DNA of 64,000 nucleotides, from assembly GCF_000980895.1 (NCBI RefSeq), contig NZ_LAZX01000091.1, positions 62,001 to 126,000 on the forward strand. The letters are read 5' to 3'. Below are positions 45,808 through 54,991 of this stretch, piece by piece. A program made the position numbers and the translations under genes. Source of the stretch: Sphingomonas sp. Ag1. GTDB taxonomy: Bacteria > Pseudomonadota > Alphaproteobacteria > Sphingomonadales > Sphingomonadaceae. Under the pieces are notes generated by a model. The model worked only from the letters and a program-made list of their open reading frames with translations. It was not told the origin of the DNA and did no database searches. The stretch's first letter is position 1; every line of letters begins with the position of its first letter.

Positions 45808-47060
45808 TGCATCTTCGGGGGGGGATTACGCTGGCCGCGGCGCTGGCGCTGTCGGCCTGTGTCGGCGGCGTCGTGCCGCCAACGCCGGGTTCGGCGCCGC
45901 CGCGCGGCACGTCCCAGCAACAGCCACCGCGCACCAGCGGCCCGGTGCGCCAGCCCACGCCCGCGACGCCGATGGCGCCGCTGCCGGCCACGACCAACGC
46001 TGGTGCCACCACTGCCGTCGCTGCCGGCCTTGCGGCGGGGCCTTCGGTCGCCAGCCTGCCGATCACCCGCGATGCCGCGGCCCGCGCGCTGGCCGCCTTC
46101 CGCATCAGCTGCCCCTCGCTGGTCCGCCGCACCGACCCTACCGGGCTGACGCGCGGCGCCGACTGGAAGCCGGCCTGTGACGCCGCGGCGCGTAGCGGCG
46201 ACCCGCGCGATTTCTTCACCCGCTGGTTCGAAACCGTTCAGGTCGGCGACGGCAAGGCCTTCGCCACCGGCTATTACATCCCTGAAATCGCCGGCTCGCG
46301 TACGCACCGCCCGGGCTATGCGCCGATCTACGGCCGTCCCAGCGATCTCGTCGATGTCGATCTCGGCCAGTTCTCCGAGGCGCTGAAGGGCAAGAAGATT
46401 CGCGGCCGCGTCGAAGGCAGCAATTTCGTCCCCTATTACGATCGCACCATGATCGAGGAAGGCGCGCTTTCCGGTAAGGCGCGGATCCTCGGCTATGCCG
46501 TCGATCCGGTGGAGCTGTTCTTCCTTCAGGTGCAGGGCTCGGGCCTCGTCCGCATGCCCAACGGCCAGGTGCTGCGGATCGGCTATGAAACGCAGAACGG
46601 CCGCGATTATACCGGCATCGGCAAGCTGATGCTCGATCGAGGGCTGATCGGCCGCGGCGAGGCGAGCATGCAGGGCATCGTCGCCTGGCTCCACGCCAAT
46701 CCCGCGCAGGGGCGGGAGATCATGCGTGAGAACAAGAGCTACGTGTTCTTCCGCGAACTCGACGGGCCACCGCTCGGCGCGATGGGCCTGCCGGTCTCCG
46801 ATCAGGCGACGGTCGCCGCTGACGTGCGCTTCGTGCCGCTCGGCGCGCCGGTGTTCCTGTCGATGGACCGCACCGACGCGACTGGCCTCTGGGTGGCGCA
46901 GGATACCGGCGGCGCGATCAAGGGCACCAACCGCTTCGACACCTTCTGGGGCGCTGGCGACGAGGCCCGCGCGATCGCCGGCGGGATGAGCGCACGCGGC
47001 ACCGCATTCCTGCTGGTGCCGGTGGGCACGCTGGCCCGGATCGGTGTCGCGCGCCCTTGA
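45807..47060 (+). CDS. mltA: Membrane-bound lytic murein transglycosylase A
   Basis: MltA cleaves peptidoglycan glycan strands to 1,6-anhydromuropeptides. The 417-residue protein has a lipoprotein signal (LAAALALSACVGG, Cys after LSA), a proline-rich linker, then the MltA beta domain (TGYYIPEIAGSRT, VDPVELFFLQVQGSG) and the 3D domain with the catalytic aspartate in VAQDTGGAIKGTNRFDTFWG. The ATG at 45807 overlaps the timA stop; a GTG one codon upstream is also in frame. Its stop overlaps the smr gene start region by 17 bases. Confidence 0.95.
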   Translation: MHLRGGITLAAALALSACVGGVVPPTPGSAPPRGTSQQQPPRTSGPVRQPTPATPMAPLPATTNAGATTAVAAGLAAGPSVASLPITRDAAARALAAFRISCPSLVRRTDPTGLTRGADWKPACDAAARSGDPRDFFTRWFETVQVGDGKAFATGYYIPEIAGSRTHRPGYAPIYGRPSDLVDVDLGQFSEALKGKKIRGRVEGSNFVPYYDRTMIEEGALSGKARILGYAVDPVELFFLQVQGSGLVRMPNGQVLRIGYETQNGRDYTGIGKLMLDRGLIGRGEASMQGIVAWLHANPAQGREIMRENKSYVFFRELDGPPLGAMGLPVSDQATVAADVRFVPLGAPVFLSMDRTDATGLWVAQDTGGAIKGTNRFDTFWGAGDEARAIAGGMSARGTAFLLVPVGTLARIGVARP

Positions 47061-47589
47061 TCCTGACGAGGCCGCGCTCTGGGCGCGGGTGATGGCCACC
47101 GTCCGTCCGCTGCGCGCGGCGGCGGTGACGATCGTGCCGCGTCCGGTGCCGGGGCCGGCACCGGCTGATCGCAGGCCAAAAGTCTCCGCAAACGGGCCGA
47201 TTACCCCCGCCAAGACCCCGCCCCCCGCGCGTCCGGGGCCGGGCGTCACCCTGGATGGCGGCTGGGACAAGCGCCTATCGCGCGGCCTGGTCAGCCCCGA
47301 CGCGACCATCGACCTCCACGGCCACACCCTCCATTCCGCCTATGACATGCTCGACGGCGCACTCGCCCGATCGATCGCCCACGGCGACCGGGTGGTGCTT
47401 CTGGTGACCGGAAAACCGCCCCGCCCCGAGAGCGAACGCCCCCACGCCCGCGGTGCGATTCGCGCTGCGATCGGCGACTGGCTGGCCGGCTCCCGCCACG
47501 CCTCCGCCATCGCCGCGGTTCGCAACGCGCACCCTCGTCATGGCGGGCAGGGCGCGCTCTACATCGTCCTACGCCGCCCTCGCACCTGA
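47044..47589 (+). CDS. Smr (MutS2 C-terminal-like) domain protein
   Basis: The 181-residue protein starts at a GTG within the mltA end. It has a long proline-rich N-terminal region (to about residue 65) and a C-terminal Smr domain with TIDLHGHTLHSAYDML (LDLHG-type motif), VVLLVTGKPPR (canonical TGKG altered to TGKP) and a final GALYIVLRR. Smr domains are nucleases or nucleic-acid-binding modules; stand-alone forms are linked to recombination or RNA cleavage. The altered glycine may affect catalysis. Follows timA-mltA in the same operon and converges on priA with 6 bases between stops. Confidence 0.92.
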   Translation: MSRALDPDEAALWARVMATVRPLRAAAVTIVPRPVPGPAPADRRPKVSANGPITPAKTPPPARPGPGVTLDGGWDKRLSRGLVSPDATIDLHGHTLHSAYDMLDGALARSIAHGDRVVLLVTGKPPRPESERPHARGAIRAAIGDWLAGSRHASAIAAVRNAHPRHGGQGALYIVLRRPRT

Positions 47590-47595
47590 CGGCGG

Positions 47596-49764
47596 CTAGA
47601 GGAAACTGTACGGGTCGACGTCCACTGCCACCCGCACCTTGATGGGCCAGTCGAGTGCCCCCAGCCAGTCGCGAATCACGTCCTGCACGTCCAGCGTGCG
47701 CTTGGCATGCACCAGCAGCCGGAACCGATGCCGCCCGCGCAGCATCGCAAGCGGGGCGGGGGCTGGGCCATAGACATGCATCCCCTCCACCTTCGGCGCG
47801 CTCCGCCCGATCAGCCGGGCCGTTTCCTGCGCCGCGGCGCTATCCTCGCTCGACACGATGATCGCCGCATAGCGCCCGAACGGCGGCGCCCCGGCATCCT
47901 GCCGCGCCTCCACCTCCGCGGCGTAAAAGGCATCCGCATCCCCGGTGATCAGCGCCTGCATCACCTGCGCCCCAGGCGAATGAGTCTGGATAAACACGCG
48001 GCCCGGCTTCTCGCCACGCCCGGCCCGGCCCGACACCTGCCGGATCTGCTGAAATGTCCGCTCCGCCGCGCGCAGATCGCCGCCCTCCAGCCCCAGATCC
48101 GCGTCGATCACGCCGACCAGCGTCAGGTTGGGGAAGTGATAGCCCTTGGTCACCAATTGCGTGCCGACCACGATGTCGATCGCGCCCGCCTCCATCCGCG
48201 CGACGAACTCGGCGGCCTTAGCCGGTGACCAGATCGTGTCGGACGTGACGATCGCCACTCGTGCGTCCGGAAACAGCGCCGTCGCCTCATCAGCGATCCG
48301 TTCCACCCCGGGCCCACACGCAACCAGGCTGTCCTCTTCCCCACATTCCGGGCAGGCGCGCGGGATCGGTTCGACATGGCCGCAATGGTGGCACGCGAGC
48401 CGCCGCGTCAGGCGATGCTCCACCATCCAGGCGGTGCAGTTCGGGCATTGGAAGCGATGCCCGCAATGCCGGCAGAGCGTCAGCGGCGCATAGCCGCGGC
48501 GATTGAGGAACAGCAGTGACTGCTCGCCCCGCTCCAACGTTTCCTCGATCGCCTTTACCAGGGGCGGCGCGATCCAGCGGCCACGATCCGGCTTGTGCTC
48601 CAGCAGGTCGATCGCCTCGATCGCCGGCATGGTCGCCGCACCAAACCGTCCCGGCAACTTCACCTCGGCATAATTGCCTAGCGTCACTTGCTGCCGCGTC
48701 TCGATCGCCGGTGTGGCGGAGGCGAGGATCACCGGGCATTGCTCGAACTTGCCGCGCATCACCGCCACATCGCGCGCGTGATAATGAACGCCATCTTCCT
48801 GTTTGAAGCTCGTCTCATGAGCTTCGTCGACGACGATCAGCCCCAGATCGGCATAGGGCAGGAACAAGGCCGATCGCGCGCCCACGGTAACCCGGGCTTC
48901 GCCGCTGGCGATGGCGCGCCACGCGCGCCGCCGCTGCGTCGATCGCAAGCCGGAGTGCCAGGGGACTGGCTCGCAGCCGAAGCGGTCGTGGAACCGCCGA
49001 AGGAACGGCTCGGTCAGCGCAATCTCGGGCAACAGCACCAGCACCTGACGCCCCCGGCGCAGCGCCTCGGCGACCGCCTCGAAATAAACCTCCGTCTTGC
49101 CCGATCCGGTTACACCATCGAGCAATGTGGGACGAAACGTTCCGGCCGCCACATCGCCGACGAGCGAATCAGCGGCCGCACGCTGGTTCTCGGACAGGAC
49201 GGGGGCAGCAAAATCGGGGGCCGGCACCGGAAAGGGGCTGTCGATATCAACCTCGACACTCTCGATCGCCCCCAGCTTCACCAGCCCGCGAATCACCCCG
49301 TCCGATACATCGGCTATGGTCGCGAGTTCGCGGATCAGGCCCTGACGATCCCCGATCCGCTCCAGCGCCTGCTCGCGCTGCGGGGTCATCCGCTCTGGCC
49401 GGTGTCCTGTCGCGCGATATTCCGTCGCCAGCCGCGATCCCTCCAGCGCGGACGTTGAGGAAAGCGCCATGCGCAGCACAGACGCTGGCGGCGCGAGATA
49501 ATAATCCGCCGTCCATTCGATCAGCCGGCGGAGCGCCGGGCGTAGTGGTGGCGCGTCGGCAACGGCCAGCAGGTTGCGCAGGCGATTGTCGCCCACCTCC
49601 GCATCGGACGGCATCCGCTCCGGCTCCCACACCACCCCGACCAGCTGCCGGGGCCCGAGCGGCGCGACGACAATCGACCCTGGCTCGACCGACATGCCAT
49701 GCGGCACTCGGTAATCCAGCGGGCCAAGGGCAGCATTGAGGAGGAGGACGCGGGCACGGGACAT
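47596..49764 (-). CDS. priA: Primosomal protein N' (replication restart helicase PriA)
   Basis: PriA recognises stalled forks and reloads the replicative helicase. The 722-residue product has an N-terminal DNA-binding domain, helicase motif I GVTGSGKTEVYF, the DEAH box VDEAHETSFKQEDG, and a zinc-binding insert with eight cysteines (CRHCGHRFQCPNC and then CHHCGHVEPIPRACPECG). The start is MSRARVLLLNAALGPLDYRV, giving a typical PriA N-terminus; the longer upstream frame reads through the promoter region. It is divergent from xerC with 58 bases between starts. Confidence 0.97.
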   Translation of the reverse strand: MSRARVLLLNAALGPLDYRVPHGMSVEPGSIVVAPLGPRQLVGVVWEPERMPSDAEVGDNRLRNLLAVADAPPLRPALRRLIEWTADYYLAPPASVLRMALSSTSALEGSRLATEYRATGHRPERMTPQREQALERIGDRQGLIRELATIADVSDGVIRGLVKLGAIESVEVDIDSPFPVPAPDFAAPVLSENQRAAADSLVGDVAAGTFRPTLLDGVTGSGKTEVYFEAVAEALRRGRQVLVLLPEIALTEPFLRRFHDRFGCEPVPWHSGLRSTQRRRAWRAIASGEARVTVGARSALFLPYADLGLIVVDEAHETSFKQEDGVHYHARDVAVMRGKFEQCPVILASATPAIETRQQVTLGNYAEVKLPGRFGAATMPAIEAIDLLEHKPDRGRWIAPPLVKAIEETLERGEQSLLFLNRRGYAPLTLCRHCGHRFQCPNCTAWMVEHRLTRRLACHHCGHVEPIPRACPECGEEDSLVACGPGVERIADEATALFPDARVAIVTSDTIWSPAKAAEFVARMEAGAIDIVVGTQLVTKGYHFPNLTLVGVIDADLGLEGGDLRAAERTFQQIRQVSGRAGRGEKPGRVFIQTHSPGAQVMQALITGDADAFYAAEVEARQDAGAPPFGRYAAIIVSSEDSAAAQETARLIGRSAPKVEGMHVYGPAPAPLAMLRGRHRFRLLVHAKRTLDVQDVIRDWLGALDWPIKVRVAVDVDPYSFL

Positions 49765-49822
49765 CGGCCTGCGCATATGGGGCGCAGGCGACTCGGAGGA
49801 AAGCAGGTGATACGGTTTTGCG

Positions 49823-50707
49823 GTGGAAGACCTGCCCGCCAGCTTCGCCGAGCATCTGATTCGGGACAGACGCCGTTCGATCCACACGGTCCGGGCGTAT
49901 CGCGCCACGGCACAGCGCCTGGTGGACTTCCTGCAGGATCATCTCGGCATGCCGGTCGGTCGCGCGGAACTCGCCGGCCTGACGCCCGCGGACCTTCGCG
50001 CTTTCCTCGCGCGGCGCCGGGGCGAGGGGCTTTCCAACGCCTCGGCGGCGCGCGAATTGTCGGCGGCGCGGGCTTTCCTGGAATGGGGCAGCGGCGCCAG
50101 CGGCGTCCCGATGCTCAGGGGCCCTGGAGTACGCAAGGGCGTGCCGCGCGCCGTCGCGCCGCACGAGGCAGTCGCGCTTGCGGAAGAAGTGGCGGAGGCC
50201 GCGGCAGAGCCATGGATCGGCCAGCGCGACTGGGCTTTGCTGCTCCTGCTCTACGGTGCGGGGCTGCGAATCGGGGAGGCGCTGGGGCTCACGGGCGCCG
50301 TCCTGCCGCTGGGAGAGACGATCCGCGTCACCGGGAAACGCGACAGGCAACGCATCGTGCCGTTGATTCCTCCGGTCCGCAGCGCGCTCGATGCCTATCT
50401 GGCCGCCGTCCCTTGGCCAATCGACCGTGAATCGCCCCTGTTCCGCGGGCAACGGGGCGGGCCGCTGTCGGCAGGCGTAGTCCGTGCAAAGGTTAGGGCT
50501 GCGCGTGGCGCCCTGGGCTTGCCACACCGAACGACGCCGCACGCGCTGCGGCATTCCTTCGCGACTCACTTGCTCGGCCGGGGTGCGGATCTGCGCGCGC
50601 TCCAGGAATTGCTTGGTCACGCCAGCCTGAGTTCGACTCAGATCTATACCGCGGTCGATGCGGCGCACCTTCTCGACGTCTACCGACACGCTCATCCGCG
50701 CGGCTGA
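49823..50707 (+). CDS. xerC: Site-specific tyrosine recombinase XerC
   Basis: The 294-residue protein starts at a GTG (MEDLPASFAEHLIRDRR) and has an N-terminal core-binding domain followed by the catalytic domain: YGAGLRIGEALGL (Arg), GKRDRQRIVPL (Lys), HALRHSFATHLLGRGADLR (HxxR), ELLGHASLSSTQIYTAVD (His and Tyr nucleophile). All catalytic residues are intact. Its partner XerD is at 5681-6577. XerC/D act at dif to resolve chromosome dimers. Divergence from priA and the lack of phage genes support the housekeeping role. Confidence 0.92.
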   Translation: MEDLPASFAEHLIRDRRRSIHTVRAYRATAQRLVDFLQDHLGMPVGRAELAGLTPADLRAFLARRRGEGLSNASAARELSAARAFLEWGSGASGVPMLRGPGVRKGVPRAVAPHEAVALAEEVAEAAAEPWIGQRDWALLLLLYGAGLRIGEALGLTGAVLPLGETIRVTGKRDRQRIVPLIPPVRSALDAYLAAVPWPIDRESPLFRGQRGGPLSAGVVRAKVRAARGALGLPHRTTPHALRHSFATHLLGRGADLRALQELLGHASLSSTQIYTAVDAAHLLDVYRHAHPRG

Positions 50708-51000
50708 GGCACGCCCGAGAGCGATCCCTGCGGCGTTGCCTGGCGCGTCTTCTTTTCATGTCGTCTGGCGGTGCGCCGTTCTTCTGCCCGAGGGCGACTG
50801 ACGCACCGGCCGAACCAGGCCGGTCACCTGCACAAGACAGGAAAAAGCCCCCATCGCTGACGATGAGGGCTCCCTGTTCCATTAGCGCAAGACGCTAATC
50901 TTAACATGTGTTGGTCCGCAAATGCGAACCAGTCCGGCTGTTGATCGGAAAAATACTGCCTAGCCGCAGTTCTGCCGATCAACCTGACCGAACGAAACCC
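50708..51000. other. Non-coding stretch with several RNA-like hairpins
   Basis: No convincing gene is found in these 293 bases. Visible structures are a terminator-like hairpin (50846-50871), ATTAGCG-CAAGA-CGCTAAT (50881-50899), and a 9-bp inverted repeat GTTGATCGG/CCGATCAAC (50940-50983) with an inner CTGC/GCAG stem. The density of hairpins and higher AT content suggest untranslated RNA or a small RNA gene, which is inference. Confidence 0.5.
50846..50871. terminator. Terminator-like hairpin downstream of xerC
   Basis: AGCCCCCATCG and CGATGAGGGCT form an 11-bp stem with one mismatch and a CTGA loop; ACAGG and CCTGT just outside can extend it. The plus-strand side lacks a T-run. On the minus strand the stem is followed by TTTTTCCTG, a better terminator for RNA coming from the right. 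Confidence 0.6.
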
Positions 51001-51054
51001 TTACCAGGGCTTGATTTCGGTGCCGTAGATCAGCGCGATGATGAAAGCGAGCAT
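51001..51054 (-). CDS. Possible 17-residue hydrophobic peptide
   Basis: On the minus strand AGGGAG lies at ribosome-site distance from an ATG that opens an 18-codon frame encoding MLAFIIALIYGTEIKPW and a TAA. The peptide is hydrophobic in its first ten residues. The AT-rich upstream region (51060-51180) could hold a promoter. It is too short for homology judgement by eye, so it is a candidate only. Confidence 0.35.
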   Translation of the reverse strand: MLAFIIALIYGTEIKPW

Positions 51055-51215
51055 GTTGAACTCCCTAGTTTTTTAGCACCTTTGACGGTGCATGCTGTGA
51101 TTTAACGATTTGTTTACCATATCACAAGCGCATTCATTCGGCCCATCTTGATCGTCCCGACTTTGGACGGTTATTAAAGGTATGTTTAGGCATGGTGCGC
51201 TAGCTGCGGCACGGT
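51055..51215. promoter_or_regulatory. AT-rich intergenic region upstream of the EAL gene
   Basis: These 161 bases are clearly more AT-rich than the surroundings, with an inverted repeat GCACC-TTTGAC-GGTGC (51077-51092) and runs such as GATTTAACGATTTGTTTACC. It probably contains the promoter of the EAL-histidine kinase-regulator operon and one for minus-strand transcription. No specific -35/-10 pair is convincing. Confidence 0.45.
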
Positions 51216-52535
51216 ATGGCTGGCCCCGGCTCACAACCCGAAGTCCCCGCGTCGCGAGAGCAGGCGCTGGCAACGCTTTCCGCTTTGGCGGCGCAACGTC
51301 CCGCCTGGCGGTTTCTGGTCCTCGCGGAGATTGCCAATTTCGCGCGTGTCAGACGGCATCTTGGCTGCGCGCGCGCCGATCTCCTGATCACCGATGTCCA
51401 ATCCCGCATTGAGGCTGCGCTGCCTGATCTGCGCCTCCTCGTGACCGGCAGAACCAGCATCGAGATTGCGTTCGAGGGTGGTCGAGCGGCGGATCTAGAT
51501 GAGACGTTGGATCGCCTGCGCGATCTGTGTGAGCCGATGTTCGATCTGGACGGCGAAATGTATCAGGTCGATGTCGTGTTCGGCGCAGCGGCTGGCCGCG
51601 TGCCGCAAACCGATGAACTCAGGCTGGTCGAGGAGGCAGAGGCGGCGCTGGTCGAGGCCCGGTCGGCACACTCGCCGGTGCGGCATGATCTGGTGGGCCC
51701 GGAAGCGCGTGACATTCGCCGCGTGGCGGATGAACTGCGCACGGCAATTGCCGAGGATCAGCTGCTGCTCGCCTATCAGCCGAAGATCCACGTTCGGCGG
51801 CAGGAGATCAGTAGCGCCGAAGCACTTGTACGCTGGCACCATCCCGAGCGCGGCCTCGTGCTGCCGGGCGACTTCATCGGCGCGGCAGAGGACGGCGAGG
51901 TCATCGACCTACTGACGCTGTGGACCATTCGCCGCGCGATCGACGATCAGCGCACGCTGCTCGCTGCCGGGCATGACCTGCGCATCTTCATCAATATCTC
52001 GGGTCAGCTGCTTGCCGATCAGGCCTTCGTCGATGCCACCTGCCGGCTCGTTGCCGAGGCGGACGCCAAGCTCGGGTTCGAGGTGACGGAAACCTCTGTC
52101 ATCCGCGATCCCGAATCGGCGATCGCCAACCTGCAACGCTTCGCCGACATTGGCATCATCGTCGCAATCGACGATTACGGCGCCGGCCTGTCGAGCTTGG
52201 CGTATCTGAAGCAGCTGCCGGCTCGGGAGCTGAAGATCGACAAGCTCTTCGTCACGCAGCTGACCAGCTCGAACCGCGATCCCCTCATCGTGCGCTCGAC
52301 GATCGACCTGGCGCATGCCCTGGAGATGGAGGTCGTCGCCGAAGGCGTGGAAACGCATGCGGCTCTCGCCTTACTGACCGTCATGGGGTGTGACATGGTG
52401 CAGGGATTCCTCATCAGTCGCCCGGTCGCGCTGCCGGCGCTGATGGCCTTCCTTGAGGAGGACCAGCACCATCATGTCTCGCGAGATAGCCGCGCTTCAT
52501 TCAACGGGTTGGCGACGGCGTGGAAGCGCGGGTGA
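51216..52535 (+). CDS. c-di-GMP phosphodiesterase: degenerate GGDEF plus EAL domain
   Basis: The 439-residue protein has an N-terminal GGDEF-like region (about 20-160) without the catalytic GG[D/E]EF motif and no membrane segment. The EAL domain (about 170-415) has the signature residues: AEALVRWHHPERG, FINISGQL, FEVTET, IDDYGAGLSSLAYLKQLP, LKIDKLFV, VAEGVET and the C-terminal Q in MVQGF. All metal-binding and catalytic positions look intact, so it should hydrolyse c-di-GMP to pGpG in the cytosol. Its stop overlaps the hybrid kinase start (TGATG), linking c-di-GMP turnover to that sensor. Confidence 0.9.
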   Translation: MAGPGSQPEVPASREQALATLSALAAQRPAWRFLVLAEIANFARVRRHLGCARADLLITDVQSRIEAALPDLRLLVTGRTSIEIAFEGGRAADLDETLDRLRDLCEPMFDLDGEMYQVDVVFGAAAGRVPQTDELRLVEEAEAALVEARSAHSPVRHDLVGPEARDIRRVADELRTAIAEDQLLLAYQPKIHVRRQEISSAEALVRWHHPERGLVLPGDFIGAAEDGEVIDLLTLWTIRRAIDDQRTLLAAGHDLRIFINISGQLLADQAFVDATCRLVAEADAKLGFEVTETSVIRDPESAIANLQRFADIGIIVAIDDYGAGLSSLAYLKQLPARELKIDKLFVTQLTSSNRDPLIVRSTIDLAHALEMEVVAEGVETHAALALLTVMGCDMVQGFLISRPVALPALMAFLEEDQHHHVSRDSRASFNGLATAWKRG

Positions 52536-54937
52536 TGACGCGGGGCTTCCTGGCCCGCATTGTCGCAAGCATCCTCCCGCTGCTTCTCGCGGGAACTGCG
52601 CTTGCAGCGTCGACGCGCGACGCGCGATTTGACGTCATGATCGCGGGGATCAAGGCGGAGATACTGACGGATCCCGCGAGTGCCGTCGATCAAGCGTCTG
52701 CCGCATTGGATTACGCCCGGCGGGCCAAGTCGCCGCACATGGAGGCGACTACGCGATGGCTGCGCGGGGAGGCGAGGAGCCGTATCGTCCAACACCAGGC
52801 TGCGGAGCAGGACCTTGCAGCCGCCCGCGTCCTCGTTGAGCGCACTGCGCCGAGATCACAGTTGAATGCCGACATTCTCCTCTCAGAGGGCGGTGTTCTG
52901 TATGCGACGGGCAAATTGGCTCGTGCGCTCGACGATCTGCGCCGAGCGCACGACATGTTCCGCGAATTGGGCGACACGCGCGGGCGCGCAAAAGCGCTGA
53001 TCATGCTCGCCGTCGTTCACTCGATTGGCAAAGACCATGCGACGGCGTTGCGCTATTTCGATCAAGCGTTGGAGGTTTACCGCGGCGACCCAGGCTTGTT
53101 GGTGTCGATCCATAATGGTCGCGGCCTTGCTCTCAAGGATCTCGGCCGGTTGGCCCAGGCCGAGGCGGAATTCGGAAAAGCTCTGCACTACGCAGCGCAG
53201 ATGAAGAGCAAGCTGGTATATGCTCAAGCCCTGACAAATATTGCTGATGTCCGGCTTGATCGTGGCAAGACCGTGAGCGCGGATGACGCCATCGATGAAG
53301 GTCTGGCCTTAACGCGCCAACCTGGAGCATCCTCCTATCATCCCAGCTTTGTCGTTCTTGCGGCAGATGCGGCAATACGGCGTGGTGCGGTCGGTACCGC
53401 CGAGCGGCTGATCTCGCAGCGCTTCGCCGGGACGGATCTCACCGCCACGCTGTCTCCTGACCGTCAGGCACATGATGTTGCGTACAAAATCTACTCAAAG
53501 GCGGGCCGCAGCGATCTCGCCCTCCAGCATCTGGCCGCGCTGAAGCGGCTCGATGATCTCGCAACCGAGACCGCGCGCTCCAACAGTGCCGCAATCGCCG
53601 CGGCGCGGTTCGACTTCGCCAATCAGGAACTGCGCATCGCCCAGTTGAAAGCGGCCGATCTCCAGAAGACCGTCGCGTTCGAACGCGCACGCACGCAGAC
53701 GCAACAATGGATCACGCTTGGGGTGGGCGCAACGACGCTCCTGATCATCGGCCTGCTGGCATTCGGCCTGATCACCATCCGGCGCAGCCGTAACGCGCTC
53801 GCGCGAACCAATATCGCGCTCGGCAAGGCACTCACGGCGAAGACCGAGTTCCTCGCGACCACCAGCCACGAGATCCGTACCCCGCTCAACGGCATCCTCG
53901 GCATGACGCAGGTGATGCTCGCCGACGAGCGGCTGGATGCGCCAACGCGCGATCGGCTGTCGGTCGTTCAGGGCGCCGGCATCACGATGCGGGCGTTGGT
54001 CGACGACATCCTCGACGTCGCCAAGATCGAAACCGGCAAGATGACGCTGGAGGAAGCGCCGACCGACATCCGGCGCGTGCTGGAGGAGGCGGGCCAATTG
54101 TGGGTCGGCCCCGCGCGCGACAAGAAGCTGACGTTTGACCTCGCCATTGCCGATGCGCCGCAATGGGCGCTGGTCGACGGCATGCGCTTGCGCCAGATCA
54201 TCTTCAACCTGCTTTCCAATGCGGTGAAGTTCACGCCCGCCGGCTCGGTGCGGGTCGAGGCCGCGGTGCACGGCGATCGGTGGCGGCTGACCGTGGCCGA
54301 TACCGGCATTGGTATCGCCCCTGACAAGCACGAGATCATCTTCGAACCGTTTCGACAGGCCGATACGGGCACGACGCGCCAGTTCGGCGGCACGGGGCTG
54401 GGCCTGTCGATCTGCCGCAACCTGTCGCGCGCGATGGGGGGCGACGTCACCGTCTCGAGCGAAGAGGGCAAGGGAGCGACCTTCACGCTCGAGTTGCCGT
54501 ATCAACCCGCGGCGCCCGCGGAGGAGGCTTCACCGCAGCCGGCAGGCGAGGGTGTGCTGGTGATCGACCGCAATCCCATCACGCGCGCGATGTTCAAGGC
54601 GCTGCTCGAGCCGCGCGGCGGCGCCGTCGCCTTTGCAGCCAGTGCCAGCGAAGCAATCGAAATACTGTGCGACCGCCAGCCCGCCGTCGTGCTGATCGAT
54701 CACGCAACGCTTCAAGCTGTGGAGAATGCAGCGGCTGCGGTGGAGGAGATCGCAGCAGCCGCCCCGCACGCCAGGATCTCGTTGCTCGGCCCAGCGATGG
54801 CCGAGGAAGAGCAGTCCGCACTTGCCGAATCAGGCGTGTCGCAGTTCATCGTAAAGCCCATCGCCAAGGATAACTTGGTTAACGCCCTTTTCGGAGCCGA
54901 ACAGAACGCAACTGGACTTGTCTCCGAGGCGGCTTGA
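52535..54937 (+). CDS. Hybrid sensor histidine kinase with periplasmic TPR-like sensor and C-terminal receiver
   Basis: The 800-residue protein has a signal peptide or first helix (FLARIVASILPLLLAGTALA), a helical TPR-like periplasmic domain to about residue 385 (ALRYFDQALEVYRGDP, LKDLGRLAQAEAEFGKALHY), TM (WITLGVGATTLLIIGLLAFG), HisKA with SHEIRTPLNGILGMTQ (about 442), HATPase with FNLLSNAVKF, VADTGIGIAP and GGTGLGLSI, then a receiver (about 675-790). The receiver keeps an Asp in AVVLIDH and a Lys in FIVKPI but has only one N-terminal acidic residue, so phosphorylation is possible but weakened. A GTG five codons upstream is an alternative start. Confidence 0.93.
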   Translation: MTRGFLARIVASILPLLLAGTALAASTRDARFDVMIAGIKAEILTDPASAVDQASAALDYARRAKSPHMEATTRWLRGEARSRIVQHQAAEQDLAAARVLVERTAPRSQLNADILLSEGGVLYATGKLARALDDLRRAHDMFRELGDTRGRAKALIMLAVVHSIGKDHATALRYFDQALEVYRGDPGLLVSIHNGRGLALKDLGRLAQAEAEFGKALHYAAQMKSKLVYAQALTNIADVRLDRGKTVSADDAIDEGLALTRQPGASSYHPSFVVLAADAAIRRGAVGTAERLISQRFAGTDLTATLSPDRQAHDVAYKIYSKAGRSDLALQHLAALKRLDDLATETARSNSAAIAAARFDFANQELRIAQLKAADLQKTVAFERARTQTQQWITLGVGATTLLIIGLLAFGLITIRRSRNALARTNIALGKALTAKTEFLATTSHEIRTPLNGILGMTQVMLADERLDAPTRDRLSVVQGAGITMRALVDDILDVAKIETGKMTLEEAPTDIRRVLEEAGQLWVGPARDKKLTFDLAIADAPQWALVDGMRLRQIIFNLLSNAVKFTPAGSVRVEAAVHGDRWRLTVADTGIGIAPDKHEIIFEPFRQADTGTTRQFGGTGLGLSICRNLSRAMGGDVTVSSEEGKGATFTLELPYQPAAPAEEASPQPAGEGVLVIDRNPITRAMFKALLEPRGGAVAFAASASEAIEILCDRQPAVVLIDHATLQAVENAAAAVEEIAAAAPHARISLLGPAMAEEEQSALAESGVSQFIVKPIAKDNLVNALFGAEQNATGLVSEAA

Positions 54938-54991
54938 GACGATAATAGTATCGGCAATGGAACAATCAGACTGCCTCCTCGGCAAACGCCC

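Noticed and set aside
45216..47327. A 703-codon minus-strand frame over timA, mltA and smr
   Set aside because: It is antisense to three genes with complete family motifs and has no recognisable domain itself.
50493..50882. Minus-strand 129-codon frame crossing the xerC end
   Set aside because: Its first codons come from the terminator-like hairpin and the rest is antisense to xerC with an arginine-rich composition.
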